A DNA stretch of 64,000 nt from Cycas panzhihuaensis (taxonomy: Eukaryota > Cycadophyta). The number at the start of each line of letters is the position of its first letter. Position 1 is the stretch's first letter. Shown here piece after piece: positions 20,834-33,506 of this stretch. The translations under genes and the position numbers were made by a program. Below the pieces are notes generated by a model. It worked only from the letters and a program-made list of their open reading frames with translations. It ran no database searches and had not been told where the DNA came from. The DNA lies in NCBI GenBank assembly GCA_023213395.1, contig CM041465.1:173607741-173671740 (forward strand). The letters run 5' to 3'.

Positions 20834-23800
20834 TTTTTTCTTTTTAAAAAACAAAAAACAAAGAGCCTCATTGTATTAAAAGTGCAAAAGGAAAGAGATT
20901 ACAAAATTATTGGCATGACAACATTCAATTTCTCAAGTTATAAGCATTAGAATTATAAGAAGAGTATTAGAAAGAGATTGAGATAAAGGCTTTCAAAGAG
21001 AGGTGAGGTGAGGAGAACGTTGGAGCCATAAGCGAATTTCCATGTGAATGTGGATGGAAACATGCTTAAAGGTTGGAACAACGTCCTGAAAATGGACCAT
21101 ATTCCGAAATTTCCAGATCTCGTAGGGAGTAGACGATGAACTAGAGCTCTAGAAGGTGGAGTCTATTGTTGAGCCATTTGTGTGTGAGAGACCAACTTCA
21201 GTTAACAACGAATTGGAATGGAGAAACTTGAGGAGTAGCAAAAGCAATGAAGCCCTAATCAAGATCAAAGATTTGCATATGAGTAGCCCCTAACTTACAA
21301 AGAAGGAAATGATTCCACCAAATGTGATCGAAAGAATCATTAGGGAGACCACAGCCAAGACTGAAAGACTATCCCTAGATATGCCATGAGATCCAGGTGT
21401 CCCAATGGATGAAAGCTATGTAAAGTATGCATCAATGAGTGGCCTTGTGCTTTGAATGGGCTTTGTTCCACCAAATCCAATCCCAATTGGCATCAACTTG
21501 GACCTGACGCAAACTGTGCTAGTGTCGATCATAGTAAAAGTCCTTGGGATCAAAAATTTAAGTTCGAGATAAAACCAAATACATTCCTCCTGTTCTAGCT
21601 TCCTTGTGTAAACAAGAGGCACGACCTGCTACAACTCGAAAGAGAGGTGGCTGACACCCTAAATTAGGTTATTGTCTAAAAATCCATTGCCATCCATAAT
21701 CAACGAAGGGAGATCCTTCCACTTTTTATTATGAAAATCGTGAAAATGAGAAACTCGAGTAAGTTATAAATAGAGTAGAACTAAAGAGAGCACTAGGAAA
21801 GCTTCACTTTGAGCGAAAGGTCGCATGCCAAGGGGGAGCCATTTATCAGTCCAGAAGTGAACGTTAGAACCTTTGAGACTTGAGCAAAGAATAGTATTGA
21901 ATTGCATGTGGTCTTGTGCTCTGAGCATAAGATTCTAGACCTTGAGCCTTTAATTGTAGGGCACGAGGAAACAAGCTGCATTTTAGTTTTCAAGGAGTTA
22001 TAGTATTTCCTGCACAAAATTTCAGCCCACTTATCTTCTTCATGCATCCAAAAATCCAATACACATTTGGCACCTAGAACCTCAACCATTGAAAATGGAT
22101 CCCTAATACCAAGGATACCCCAACCTTTATGACCCGTAATAGTGCTCCATTTTATAGGCTGATAGAAACAAGACTCCTAAGAAGATGACTTCCAAAGAAA
22201 GCGAGCAAGCATCCCCCTAATTGCTAAAAAGACAACCTTCAAAGCCTCCAAGAGAGACATAACAAAGTTTGGCATTTGGGTTGGAGTGGATTCTATGAGG
22301 TTGCATTGCCCTACCAGATTCTGTTGCTATATAGGCCAAGCCTCCAACTTGGACTTCATCTTAAGAATGTAAGGGCACCGATCAAAAACTTTTACTCAAT
22401 GAAGCCTAAGAGGCACACCAAGGTATTTGATAACAAGAGAGTCTTCAATGATAGGGATATGAAGCAAAGACGCCAGTCACTATTTAAGAGTCATGGGGAC
22501 TGCATTGAAAAGAAGAGTTGATTTGTTATAGTTTGTTGATTGTCCTGAGGCCATGCAGTAGATATGCAAAGCTTGCTCCCAAGCAAAAGTTTCCACCATT
22601 GTAGACTGGCCCATAAGGATCATATCATCAACAAAAATTTAATGTGTAGAATGTTCCACACCATCGATAAGCATACCATGCAGGACACCTACACTTTGCA
22701 ACCAATTTAGGAAAGAAGAAATCCCTTCAACAACAATGACAAACAGATAAGGAGACAACAGACAACCTTGTCTAATGCCATGGCTAATAGGAAAGAAGCA
22801 AGCAATGGAGCTGTTGATTTTGATAGCCATTGAGACAGAAGAGAGAAGACCCTTAATCTAGCATAGGTGGGCCCAGTCAATACCTTTGATCCGAAGCATA
22901 GCCAAAATGTAGTCCCACTCAATACTATCGTAGGCTTTATTCATGTCAAGTTTAAGAAGTGCGGGGTGCTTTTGATAATTTATGGAGTGGAAAGCTTTGG
23001 CCAAAAGTGTAATGCTGTCAATAATATGACACCCACTGACAAACATTGTTTGATTTTCATTTACCATGAATGGTAAGAAGCCTTTGCACTAGTTAGCAAT
23101 GATTTTGTAAGGGGTGTTGCAAATGCTAATGGGCCACTAATGATTAAGAGAGACAGGGTGACAAGTCTTGGGCAGGAGGGTAATTAAAGTAGCATTTATT
23201 GCTGGGAAAAGAAAGCCGAAATGTTGAGTATCATCAACAATGTCAACAAGCAGTTGAGGAAGCTTAGGGCATCAATGGCAAGAAAAAGTTCAATTCGAAA
23301 ACTGTCAGGGCCAGGAGATTAACCAAAAGGAAGCTTCTTAATTATATTCGAGACCTCATTAATAGTGACAAGTTGATTGAGGGAAGCATTAAGAGCTTGA
23401 CAATGGATCTCCTTGAGGGGTTGGATTTTGGAAAAAGGGGATATGGACTGCAACATCACGAGACTTACGGAAGATCCTTGAGTATCCAGACTTGATCATA
23501 ATAAGAATGAACAACATTTGCAATCTTGTGAGGAGATGAAAGGATCAGATTATTTTCCAATTGAATGGAGTTCAAAGCAATTAAATGGCATTTGGCTTTT
23601 GTTAAATGATTGAAAAATTTGGTGTTGCTGTCAACATTTAACTTCTAGTTAAGGTTCGCCCATGCTTTGTATTTAATTTTTTCATCTTGAAGAAGATCAA
23701 GAAATTCATCCTTGAGAGTACTTAGTTTAGCTTGCAACTACTGCGAGCTGTTGCCACTATCTATTATCTGATGGATGACCTGAATGTGTTTGACGAGGTT

Positions 23801-24695
23801 GAGTTTGGCCTCTTCAAGTCTTTGTTTATGAGCTTTCTCATAAGATTAAATGCGGCACTTGAGTCCCTCCATGATAAAGGTCTAGCGTTCCCCTAGGATT
23901 GAGAAGGAGCTTGAGCTCTGATATAATTGACACCACCAAGATTCAAAGATTTTTAGAAATCCTCTAGTCGAAGAAGCCAGACGTTGAACTTACAAAGCAC
24001 ATTTGGGATAGAGTGAGAGTCATGACTAGTGGAGAGATGAAGTAAGATTGGATGGTGGTTGGAGATATACCTTGTTGGAAGAGACACATAATGGGAATTT
24101 GTTATGGAGTGTCTGAGAGGGCTAGAGAGAGAGACACACACACAGTCTAAACGTTTTGCTATAAGATCACTACCCAAACGATTACTGGATCATGTATATT
24201 ATAGAGGGTTGTCCCAACAAAGTTCATCAAAATCATAGGTATCCTATAGAGCAGAGAACAAGGTGACATAAGATTGATAAGGCCATTTGAAACAACCCCC
24301 ATGCTTATGATTTGGGTGCTCAATAAAATTGAAGTCTCCTAACATGATAATGTGATCCTGCGTAGCTTATTGATCAGACGTAATCTCTAAAAGAATCTCC
24401 CTAGAATCCTTCCAGGTTTGGGAATTTGTAGCCCCATAAACATCAATGACCGACCATTTTTGTTGGTCCTCACAAAAGTGGAGACATAACCAATCATCAA
24501 ACTAACTAGAAAAATGAGAGATGAGATTCCAAACCTCTTGCCACAGGAAACGACGGCTCCCAGTAGAGCGATTCTGATAGATTACTTTCCAAGACACAGA
24601 AGGCCAAATGTTGTTGATAACCTTTTGCATCTCAGGCTCAAATGTCATATGAGTTTCAGTAAGAAACGAGAATTTTGCTGACCTCTCAAAATCAA
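20834..24695 (-). mobile_element. 5'-truncated LINE inside element B
   Basis: On the minus strand the order is endonuclease, RT, C-terminal region and A-rich tail (T-run at 20834-20846 on the plus strand). Endonuclease words: FLTETHM start (about 24670), GDFNFIEHP (about 24320) and a degenerate SNHHPILL. RT words: LLKLDMNKAYDSIEW (22940-22990), SHGIRQGCLLSPYLF (22740-22790) and FVDDMILMG (about 22610-22640). C-terminal GWGILGIRDPF (about 22100). The 5' end is lost at the start of the endonuclease, as is common after incomplete target-primed reverse transcription. Many stops are present. Confidence 0.9.
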
Positions 24696-25062
24696 CCTGT
24701 TACCTCCTCATAAAACCTTTTTAATATTCTCAACCCTCCACATCCCTTGAGCAAGATCATTTGAGGACAAAATATGCAACAACAAAACAAGATTTTGGCT
24801 AGGTGCCATTAACATCACACAAGTCCTAGGACTATTTCTATACAGGATGGGATACACAATTCACTAGGTTAAAGACACAAGCATCTATAGGCTTAGGTTA
24901 CATATCAATTGTCTCCAAGAGAAGGCACAAGAGTGGACCAATTATTATGACATATAGGACTTAGCAGGTAGTGGATTAGAGAACATGTCAAAGTTGGCTC
25001 CAAGCAATTCCACATGCAACAAATTATATTTAAAGGGCAAAGTATTTTAAGAGGAGGGGAGT

Positions 25063-25416
25063 TGTTGCATGTCTAATTATGTGAAGTCGATTTTATAAGG
25101 AGAGAGAATAAGAAGTCGATTTTTAGAGAGGGAAAATAGGCCTAGCCTAGGGCTATAGATAGGGGAGTGTTATTCATTTGTAATCATCTTGGAGAATTCA
25201 CATCTAATTTGAAATGATGGCATGGGGCCATTAGAGCATTGTTGTGCCACTGGGAAGAAACCCTTGCCTCAAAGAGGGCAATTATTTTTGAATTCTTACC
25301 CGATATGCTTTCATCTATTGTTATAAATCTGCTGTTATTTATGTTGAGATGCTATTTTTGACTCATTTATGGTGTAAGTGTTATATTTCTATTATCAGAT
25401 TTGTGGGCATGCCACA
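25063..25416 (+). repeat. 3' LTR of element B
   Basis: It is preceded by a purine tract and followed by ACAAA and copy 2 of the duplicated unit. Hairpin ATGGC-ATGGG-GCCAT lies at 25217-25231. Confidence 0.85.
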
Positions 25417-25421
25417 ACAAA

Positions 25422-25845
25422 TTGTAAAGGAGATAAATGAACTAATGTAATCATTTACTATGTATTGCAGATATCTTATTTTATTATTTTAGGCATTTAT
25501 TACTATTGCACTAACATCTATAATTCATTTATTTATTATTATTCTTTCAATTATAGGTATTGTGATACTTTATACCATTGTTGTATTTCATTTATTATAA
25601 CTGTACCATTCTCTATTACTATTGTGCAGTCATTTGCCTTAGGTGTATTATTGTTAACTTCCATTATTTTAAATGTTGTTCCTTCCTTAATTTCTACAAT
25701 AAATTCATTATTTTCCTAATGTGTTTTCACTAATTACTGCTATAATCTCTTTATTCCCTGTTGTTTCATTATTATACTATTATTATTTACTAAGATTAAT
25801 TGCCCCAAAACAACAGGACAATATGTAATCCCACTAGAAGGTTGA
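25422..25845 (+). repeat. Duplicated unit, copy 2, right part
   Basis: It resumes copy 2 after element B (AATTGTAAAGGAGATAA, compare AACTGTAATGGAGATAA at 13195). It carries the stretch that in copy 1 lies on both sides of element A. Confidence 0.75.
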
Positions 25846-27059
25846 CCCTATAACTAGGGAAGGACCTCTCTGTAATATTGTTTGTCTCTATGATGGTGGG
25901 TCTTTACCCCCAATAGCATTTTAGAGTGTACTAAGATTATGTCTCTATCTGCAATAACTAGGGTTGATGGGTTTGCAAACCTAGCCAATTGGGTTCACAA
26001 ACCTAGTTTGAACCCAACTTTGAGTTCAACCATGTTCGACATTGGGTTCGACCAGCTCAAACTTGGGCAAACTAGATTCAATGGGGTTGAATCTTAAGTG
26101 GAATCTTATTCTTGAGATGCTCGCTTCAACGTCTATTACCAGTCAAGCTCATTCATTTGTTCAACTCGTTCCAAAATCAACGAGACAAAAGAGACCAGTA
26201 GCTGCTCTTAATCTAATGTGTTGCAAGGGATGATACAGAGCTTTAATACCGAGTTGATCTCAAATGATATGGCCCCAATGGAGGTCAGGGAGTTCACATA
26301 CCAACTGATATTGCAGTAGAGAAGGGGATCAACCTCTGTGCTAAAATATTTCAAGGAAATATACAGAGAGTAAGAGATCTATACCAAGCATTCTAAATGT
26401 TGTAGGTATTGTTCCTGTCTAACAATGCCATCTTACGGTGCATTCCTTTGAGCCATTTCATAAAGCATTTTGCCATGGGTGCTATTCCTTTGTGGTGCCA
26501 TTCTACTATAGGCCATTTCTCTGTGCATAGCATTCTGCCAGCATTTTATCAATGTTCTGCTATGTGTTGCATTCCTGTGGTCATTCCTTGGGTGATTCTC
26601 TTTAAGTAGCCTTCTTGTGATTGTTCCTCTAACATTCCTTGATTGTACATGATGTTCTACAAGAGCAAAAGTTTAATGCACTGACCCAAAATGGAGAAAC
26701 TTGGCTCCTGAATGTTGAGTCCTCTTTGTGATATGTTGAAAAGGACTATGTTAGAGCTATTGGAGTTGGCTATTAGCCTTGGAATTGTGACAAACACAGG
26801 TGAGCACATTACAAACACAAGCCATAAGATATGCTTGGAAAAGAAACTAAAAAACATAGAAAATAATCCTTGTATTATAGAATTCCAAATAAGTAAATAT
26901 GCACATGTTTAATTTAGTGCACCCCTCTCCTTTTAAGATGCAAGATTTTTGCATGAGAGTTTAGATGGGTGCATGTTGAGAAAAAATTGACATGTATCTA
27001 TTCATTACAAGCACTATGTAAGTAAAAATCCATTACAAGAAACAAACAAGCATATCTCC
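25846..27059. other. Intronic sequence without recognised genes
   Basis: It contains a GGTTCA/TGAACC-rich patch (about 25970-26060) and a degenerate CATTCC/CATTCT-rich stretch (26410-26640). No coding region or element end was recognised. Confidence 0.6.
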
Positions 27060-27795
27060 TAACTGAAACCATTGCTCTAACTATAATTGTCTAAACCAAC
27101 TAATTCACAGGCCAAGGTATAATAAATAACCTTAACCTCATATTTAACAACGTTAGCATTACAGAAGATTTCTACGTCGTGGATGTCGGTGGTGTAAATA
27201 TTGTGTTGGGCAGTCAATGGCTCAATACACTTGGAACCTTTGAAATGAATATGGATGAACAATTTATACGATTTAAGAAAGAAGGAAGAACCATCACATT
27301 ATCAGGAAAAGGATTGAACAAAACTAAAGTCATACTACGCAAGAATAAGGGTGAAGAAATCGAGAAGCAACCACAAGCATCACAAAAACACAGCCAAGGT
27401 TTTCAAACAGATGAATCTTCCAACACATCCTTGTAACATTCGACTAATTGCTTAATGGACTCTACTGTAACAAATGACAGCATTCGTTTAAAGAACTGCA
27501 ATCGTTCAACTATGTTTCATGGGCGAAACATCTTAAGAGGGAGGAATTGTTATAGACCTCCTTAAAGGAATTAATTAATTGTTGATTAAGTGAAAAGGTG
27601 TCTCCGAAGAGTTGTGACTTATGAGTGAAGGGGCCCATTATACACCTATAAATGAGGCCTCCAATGTATTGTATATCATTCATATCTTATCAATTAAACT
27701 GTTTGGTCTTTTGACTATCAATTTGTTCAGCGATTCTCGTGTGCTCTCTTGTACATTTGGAATTTGTCTTCAGGTTACGAACAGGGTTCGTAACA
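27060..27795 (+). mobile_element. Gypsy fragment: protease piece and 3' LTR
   Basis: 27120-27436 encodes the end of a gypsy protease (NVSITEDFYVVDVGGVNIVL, GSQWLNTLGTFEMN) then a Lys/Gln-rich linker. After a short non-coding piece and purine tract (AAGAGGGAGGAAT) an LTR at 27548-27795 begins TGTTATAGACC and ends GTTCGTAACA. RT, RNase H and integrase are missing, so a large internal deletion joins protease to the 3' end. It interrupts copia sequence, which starts immediately after it. Confidence 0.75.
27548..27795 (+). repeat. 3' LTR of gypsy fragment
   Basis: 248 bp, TG..CA ends, with CTATAAATGAGG promoter-like site near 27644. Confidence 0.72.
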
Positions 27796-29812
27796 GAGTA
27801 TATCTTCTTAAGAATAAATCAGATGGTTTTGCAAGATTTAAAGAATTCAAGGCCGAAGCTAAAAATCTTTCTAATAAAAAGATTAAGATCTTAAGGAGTG
27901 ATACCAGAGGTGAGTATCTCTCTTATGAATTCACCAACTTCTGTAGAAGTCATGGAAACCAACACCAATTTACAACAACATACACTCCACAACAAAATGG
28001 CAAAGCAGAGCCAAAGAAACATACCATTCTTGAAGTGGCACGAGGTATGATAAAGACAAAAGATGTTTTTAAAGGTCTTTAGGAAGAAGTAGTCAATACA
28101 GTTGTTTACTTGTTGAATATAAGTCCTACTAAGACAATTCAAAATGTAACTCCTAAAAAAGCCTGGACTGATCTAAAACCTTTAGTAGCTCATCTTTGTA
28201 TTTTTGGATGAACAACCTATGCATGTGTACCCGATAAAAAGAGGCATAAACTTGATAACAAAAGGGTAAAAACTGTATTCTTGTTGGGTATAGTTTGACA
28301 TCAAAAGCATACAGGCTTTGGAGTCTCACTGAGAAGAAACTTATTCTTAACAGAGATGTCTTGTTTCAAGGAATTGATGAATAAAATGAGGTCATTGTAC
28401 CTATTGTAAGTGATGAAAAACTAAAAGGTAAAGAAATTAGAGTGAATGAGGAAAGTGAAATTGAAATAAGTCATGATGAAGCTTCTACTTCCTCTATTCC
28501 TCCTTTTTCTATTGATCCTTTCTCTTCACAAAAGAAATTACCTAAATGATATTTGCAAACCATTCAAGATTTTAGCATTATGAATTTTGACTCAGGCATA
28601 CAAATTAGGAGCAAAACCAACTTTGCCTTAATGTCAACAATTTTAAGTGTTGATGAACTACAATCATTTCATAAACCAAGGATTTGGCTCAATGGCAAGA
28701 AGCCATGAAAAATGAATGACTCCATCAAAAATGACACTTCGATCATGTTGTGTTACCTCCTAAAAAGAAAGTAATTCGTTCAGAAAGTGTTGTGGAACAA
28801 TACAAAGCTCGACTTGTTGCAAAAAGCTATGCTCAAACAACATGAATTGACTTTGAAGACACCTTCACACCAATAACAAAGATTACTATTAGGATGCCAC
28901 TGTGTCTTTCCACTCACTTCAGTTGCGAACTTCATCAAATGGATGTAAAGAATGATTTTCTGAATGGCATTCTTGATGAGGAGGTCTACATGAGGCAACT
29001 TGAAGGATTTGGTCAAGTGGGTGATGAACAACTTGTTTGCAGATTGAAGAAATCCCTCTATGGGCTTAAATAGGCACCAAGGGCATGGCATTGACGCATT
29101 GATGATCATTTTATCTCTCTTGGATTCACTAGATGTGAATCAAATAATAGCTTGTATGTACTACATAAGGATGATGAAATCCTAATTATAGCTTTGTATG
29201 TTGATGATCTCATCATAATTGGTAGTGACACTAAAAAGATCGATACTCTCAATTGTTTGAAGCTTTTGAGATGATTGATATTGGACTTCTAGATTTCTAT
29301 CTTGGGATGAAAATTTGGTAAAAGAGTGACAACATCTTTATGTGTCAGTAAAAAAATGCACATGATATCTTGAGATGCATTCATATGGAGAAATACAAGA
29401 CGATCGCTACTCCCATGGAAGTTGGTTTTAAATTAACTAAGGAATCTGTTGTTGAAGCTATAGATGAAACTTTGCATAAGCAACTGGTGGGTAGTCTCAT
29501 TTATTTGACTAACACTATGCCTAATCTTAGTTATGTTGTTGGTGTTATATCATGTTGCATGAATGCTCTGTCTAGCACACATTGGAAGACAACAAAGCCC
29601 ATTCTGAGGTATGTTCAAGGAACAATTTAGTTTGCACTCTTGTTTCAAAAACCATTTGAGTTTAGATTATAGGGCTTTACCGACTCAGATTAGGTAAGAG
29701 ATACTGATGTGAGAAAAACAACGTCAGGGTATGCATTTGCACTTAGTTCTAGTTTGATCTCTTAAAGCAATAAGAAACACTCTACAATTTCGTTGTCTTC
29801 CACCAAAGAAGG
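27796..29812 (+). pseudogene. Ty1/copia integrase-RT-RNase H remnant F
   Basis: It starts in the integrase core (VYLLKNKSDGFARFKEFKAE, ILRSDTRGEYLS, TTTYTPQQNGKAE), and continues through the RT (FLNGILDEEVYMRQLEGF with a frameshift nearby, LYVDDLIIIGSD at about 29192). The end of RT includes IATPMEVGFKLTKES and LVGSLIYLTNTMPNLSY, and RNase H starts near 29670 (SLSSTKEG). The 5' end is cut by the gypsy fragment and the 3' end by the tandem LTR pair at 29813. Many stops show age. Confidence 0.9.
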
Positions 29813-30282
29813 TATTTCCAATAGATGATAGTAATATTCACAGATATTCACAGCAGATATCATACATTTATAGCAGTAAATCCTCATAAAGTATCATTCA
29901 ATAATCATATACAGTATAACATCCATACATTGATAAATAGCAACAGTAAATGGTCATAAATTAATAACAAAACTAGGTACAAAAATCCAATAGTTTGCAA
30001 CCTTCTTTGAGGTGGGAGCGATCCTCCAACAGACACAAGGCCCTAATGGCATGGAGCCATTATACTAACAATAACAAAATTCTCCAAGATTGTTTTACAA
30101 ATGGGGGAGGCTTTTCTATTTATAGCCTTCAAAACCAACCTTTTAATTTTCCCTCCAAAAAACTGGCTTCATAATAAAATAAAATAATTAATTCTTCCTT
30201 TATTCCTCATAAAAACCAACTTTATAATAATAAATTCTTCTATAAAACCAACTTCTTCTTTTATTTTGGGAATGCTACAACA
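29813..30282 (-). repeat. LTR, second of a tandem LTR-LTR pair
   Basis: In reverse it starts TGTTGTAGCATTCCC and is truncated at its end inside copia F. It lies directly after the first LTR and a 5-base remnant. Hairpin TAATGGC-ATGGA-GCCATTA at 30044-30062. Confidence 0.82.
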
Positions 30283-30287
30283 CCACT

Positions 30288-30791
30288 TGTAGCGGGCCCA
30301 ATTCTCAAGCAACAGATAGAGATAGTATTTCCAACAGATGATGGTAATATTCATAGATATTCACAACAATTATCATATATTTATATCAGTAAATCCTCAT
30401 AAAATATCATTCAATAGTCATATATAGTATAACATCCATATATTGATAAATAGCAACAGTAAATGATCATAAATTAATAACAGAACCAGGTACAGAAATC
30501 CAACAGTTTGCAACCCTCTTCAAGACGAGCGATACTCCAACAGGCACAAGGCCCTAATGGCATGAAGCCATTATACCAAGCGTAACAGAATTCTCCAAGA
30601 TTGTTTTACAAAAGAGGGAGGCTTGTCTATTTATAGCCTTCAAAACCAACCTCTTAATTTTCCCTCCAGAAAACCAACTTCATAATAAAATAAAATAATT
30701 AATTCTTCCTTTATTCCTCCTAAAAACTGACTTTATAATAATAAATTCTTCTATAAAAACCAATTTCTTCTTTTATTTCGGGAACACCACA
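30288..30791 (-). repeat. LTR, first of a tandem LTR-LTR pair
   Basis: In reverse it begins TGTGGTGTTCCCG and ends GGGCCCGCTACA, then AG and TGG, the start of a primer-binding site, after which the second LTR begins. Hairpin TAATGGC-ATGAA-GCCATTA lies at 30555-30573, about 64 bases after CTATAAATAG. Confidence 0.82.
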
Positions 30792-32605
30792 TTTGCACTT
30801 TAGTCACCTATCCTCTTCACCTCGATGTTGTCCTTGACACGCGTTCAAGGCTAACCTTACTAACTTGTTGCTACATGTTAGTGCACCCATACACATATTT
30901 TGGAAAGGAAACACTCAACACAAGCATTCTCATACACATTGCACACATGTTTTCTTCGTAATTCATAATCCCAATAAACAATAGCCAAATACAGTGTTTT
31001 ACCATTGGGTATGCTTGTGAGTAGAACATCTCTCATAATAAAGAGAATGACTTATGACTCAATGAATTGGCTCTCATACTAAAACCAAGGTGAGAATACT
31101 TATTTATGCCCTTTTTACAACCTTTTTGACATTACGGTGCAACCATCACATATGACCTTTGACTTTTTCAAAACAAATCATAATTACCCCCTAATAATAA
31201 CACCTTTTCTATATGCCTATACACCTACACAAACACTTCCTGCTGTAGTCGTTGGAGTGGCAAAGAATTGTTTCCTCTTTACTATTCACATTCCGTTCTA
31301 GCCATTCTTGTTCCCTTCAGACTGCCCTTGTTTTGCGGTAGTCCATCGACTATTCCCCAACAGATAAAATGTTGAACTATAAACATTCCAGTCATTATTA
31401 CGGTTGTTCCAACCATTCCACTGTAGGATTTTCACTATTTTGCACTCACTTTTGCCATTCCCTTGGTAAAGTTATTCCTGAAGCTATTCCCAACTACCCA
31501 AAGGGCCCATGTGCTAGTTTCCATGCATACAAAATGCAATGATATGAGCGTGCAAGTTTTCGATGTATTTCGTTTATTGAACTAACCATTATATGAATAC
31601 AAGTAATTAATGTGAATCTTTTTATTATACTTGCAAATATGGGGAAGGAAATAGAATGCTATTATACTTGCAATTTATTTTGGATGCCATGATATATGAA
31701 GGGGAATGTGTGTTTAAATTCATAATAAGCACACCAATGAATCTAAATCTAAAACCCCAAATTGAAAACATGAAACCATGGAATCTACCCAACTATTATG
31801 AAATGTGTGAAATGAATCAATGTACCTTAAGCACTTGGAAATGAAACAAGGTTCATTGTGCACTTGGAAGTCCCAAAGTGCATGGAGTGTTTAGGAGGAG
31901 TAATTCACTAAGTGTGTGTCGCTAAGTGATCTCTTGAAGGTAAGTGACCATGAGATGGGTTACACTCTTATGAAGGAATGGGTATGTGGCCTATGAAATA
32001 ATCAAAGAGTAAAGTGACCAATATATTAATGGTGGCTTGATCTCTCATAGTTAGTGATTCGAAAAGAATGAGTTCACATTAGAGAACCCACACTCACTAG
32101 TATTGGTTAGATGAGTCTTAAGACACCCTTGAGACATTAGTCACTAAATAGATAATTGATTATCCATTAGAAGGTGTTTCTATGGTAACATTAGCCGCAA
32201 GTCACCTTAACGAATTGTCATTTGTGAGATAAATCCTCTGTGTATCAAAAGGGAACTGTCTGTTGATCAAAATATACTTCCATTTGTTGGAAAAAGGGAC
32301 TTGTGTGTTGGGAAATGGCCTTAAATGATTCCAAACAATGGGAGAATAATCGCCATGTGTCAAGATAGCATCCGTGTCTTGGACACCATTCCTATATCTC
32401 GTGTGTGAAAGCACGAACACAAGATGGGCAACAAAGTTAGGATATACTATGGGGCATGGTTCTATACTTGGGCTAGGGGCAATGCATGAGAATGACTCAT
32501 AGTGGATTATGTCATATGGAAACTTATCATTCTATATCTATTCATAAACTCACCCCTCCTTTTTGAAATGATCAACAAGGAAACCAACTTAAACCTATAG
32601 CCATT
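30792..32605. other. Intronic sequence without recognised genes
   Basis: AT-rich DNA. It contains a degenerate TATTCC/CATTCC-rich stretch (31240-31495) similar in texture to 26410-26640. Short ORFs show no family pattern. Confidence 0.6.
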
Positions 32606-32991
32606 AAATGCAAATTCGGTCTTTTTAAGAGAGAGATTAAGAAGTTGATTTTTAGAGAGAGAAAAGTAGAGCTATAAATATAGGAGCATTACTCATTTGT
32701 AATCAGTCTTGCAGAATTCATATTTTGATTTGGACTAATGGCCTAGAGCCATTAGGGCACGCTATGCCATTTGGGAGAAAACCCTTACCTTAAAGAGGGC
32801 CATTTTACTATTGATATTTCAACAAATTATTATATTAACTTTTGTTACAAATGTGATAATATTCTGTGATATGCTATTATCCTTGAAATTATTGTGGAAA
32901 TCTATTCTGATGTATGATGAGATGTTAATATCTAAATGCTTTATGTTGTTATGTTATTATTTTTTGTCATCAATGCATGGGTATCACCACA
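32606..32991 (+). repeat. 5' LTR of element C (5' truncated)
   Basis: Homology with the 3' LTR starts at ATTAAATG. CTATAAATAT at about 32671, hairpin TAATGGC-CTAGA-GCCATTA at 32736-32754, second hairpin GGCA-CGCTA-TGCC at 32756-32768. Confidence 0.82.
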
Positions 32992-32993
32992 AC

Positions 32994-33005
32994 TAGTATC
33001 AGAGC
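32994..33005 (+). promoter_or_regulatory. Primer-binding site, element C
   Basis: TAGTATCAGAGC, with the same G-to-A mismatch as in element B. Confidence 0.8.
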
Positions 33006-33501
33006 GAAGAATAAAATCTGCAAATGATCTACTGTCAAATTTGTGACGATGCTTGATGATACAAGTGGAGGGAAATAGAGTGTTATAGATCCAACAAGTA
33101 GAAGCCAAGGGATTTAGGATTGCAGGGTATCAACCCTGTTCTAGCAGAGTCGTAAACTACCAACAAACTTGCATCTAAGAATTGTCTACGATCTAGAAGG
33201 GACTATCAAATTCTAAGCTAATCATCATTGAACCAATGCTTGGCATAAGAGACATTACATCGCATGTGATGCAAAAGATCATCATTTTGAAGATGAGCCT
33301 ATGAGGGGGATTGAGATCCATAGCATAGGTCGATTAGGATGGGTAACCTAGACGTGTTGATTTCTGCATGTAGATGCAACTGGAAGAGGCGTTTGGGTAA
33401 CTGGTTACCTTTTGCGTTTTGTGTTTGAAGCGAAGTTATTATTCAGGAGGATTAGCACACCTAGTCGGGGGGGGGGACATCTTCACTTGTAGTCCATGGG
33501 G

Positions 33502-33506
33502 GCCTT
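33502..33506 (+). repeat. Target-site duplication of copia D (left)
   Basis: GCCTT, identical to 46755-46759 on the other side of D. Confidence 0.9.

Larger units (their letters stand above)
20025..25416 (+). mobile_element. LTR retroelement B (no recognised pol), LINE inside
   Basis: LTRs 20025-20378 and 25063-25416 begin TGTTRCATG and end CCACA. Flanks GCAAA (20020-20024) and ACAAA (25417-25421) form a target duplication with one mismatch. A primer-binding site TAGTATCAGAGC starts at 20381 and a purine tract AAGAGGAGGGGA at 25049-25060 precedes the 3' LTR. Internal DNA is only about 0.45 kb plus 0.37 kb once the LINE is removed and holds no RT or integrase, so the element was probably non-autonomous. 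Its 3' tail matches C and J. The LTRs differ by roughly 15 percent by eye, making it an old insertion. Confidence 0.82.

Noticed and set aside
20834-20950. End of the 129-codon ORF at 20561-20950 as a coding region of element B
   Set aside because: From about 20834 it reads through the T-run and 3' end of the reversed LINE, so the tail is a shadow; the earlier part has no recognised domain.
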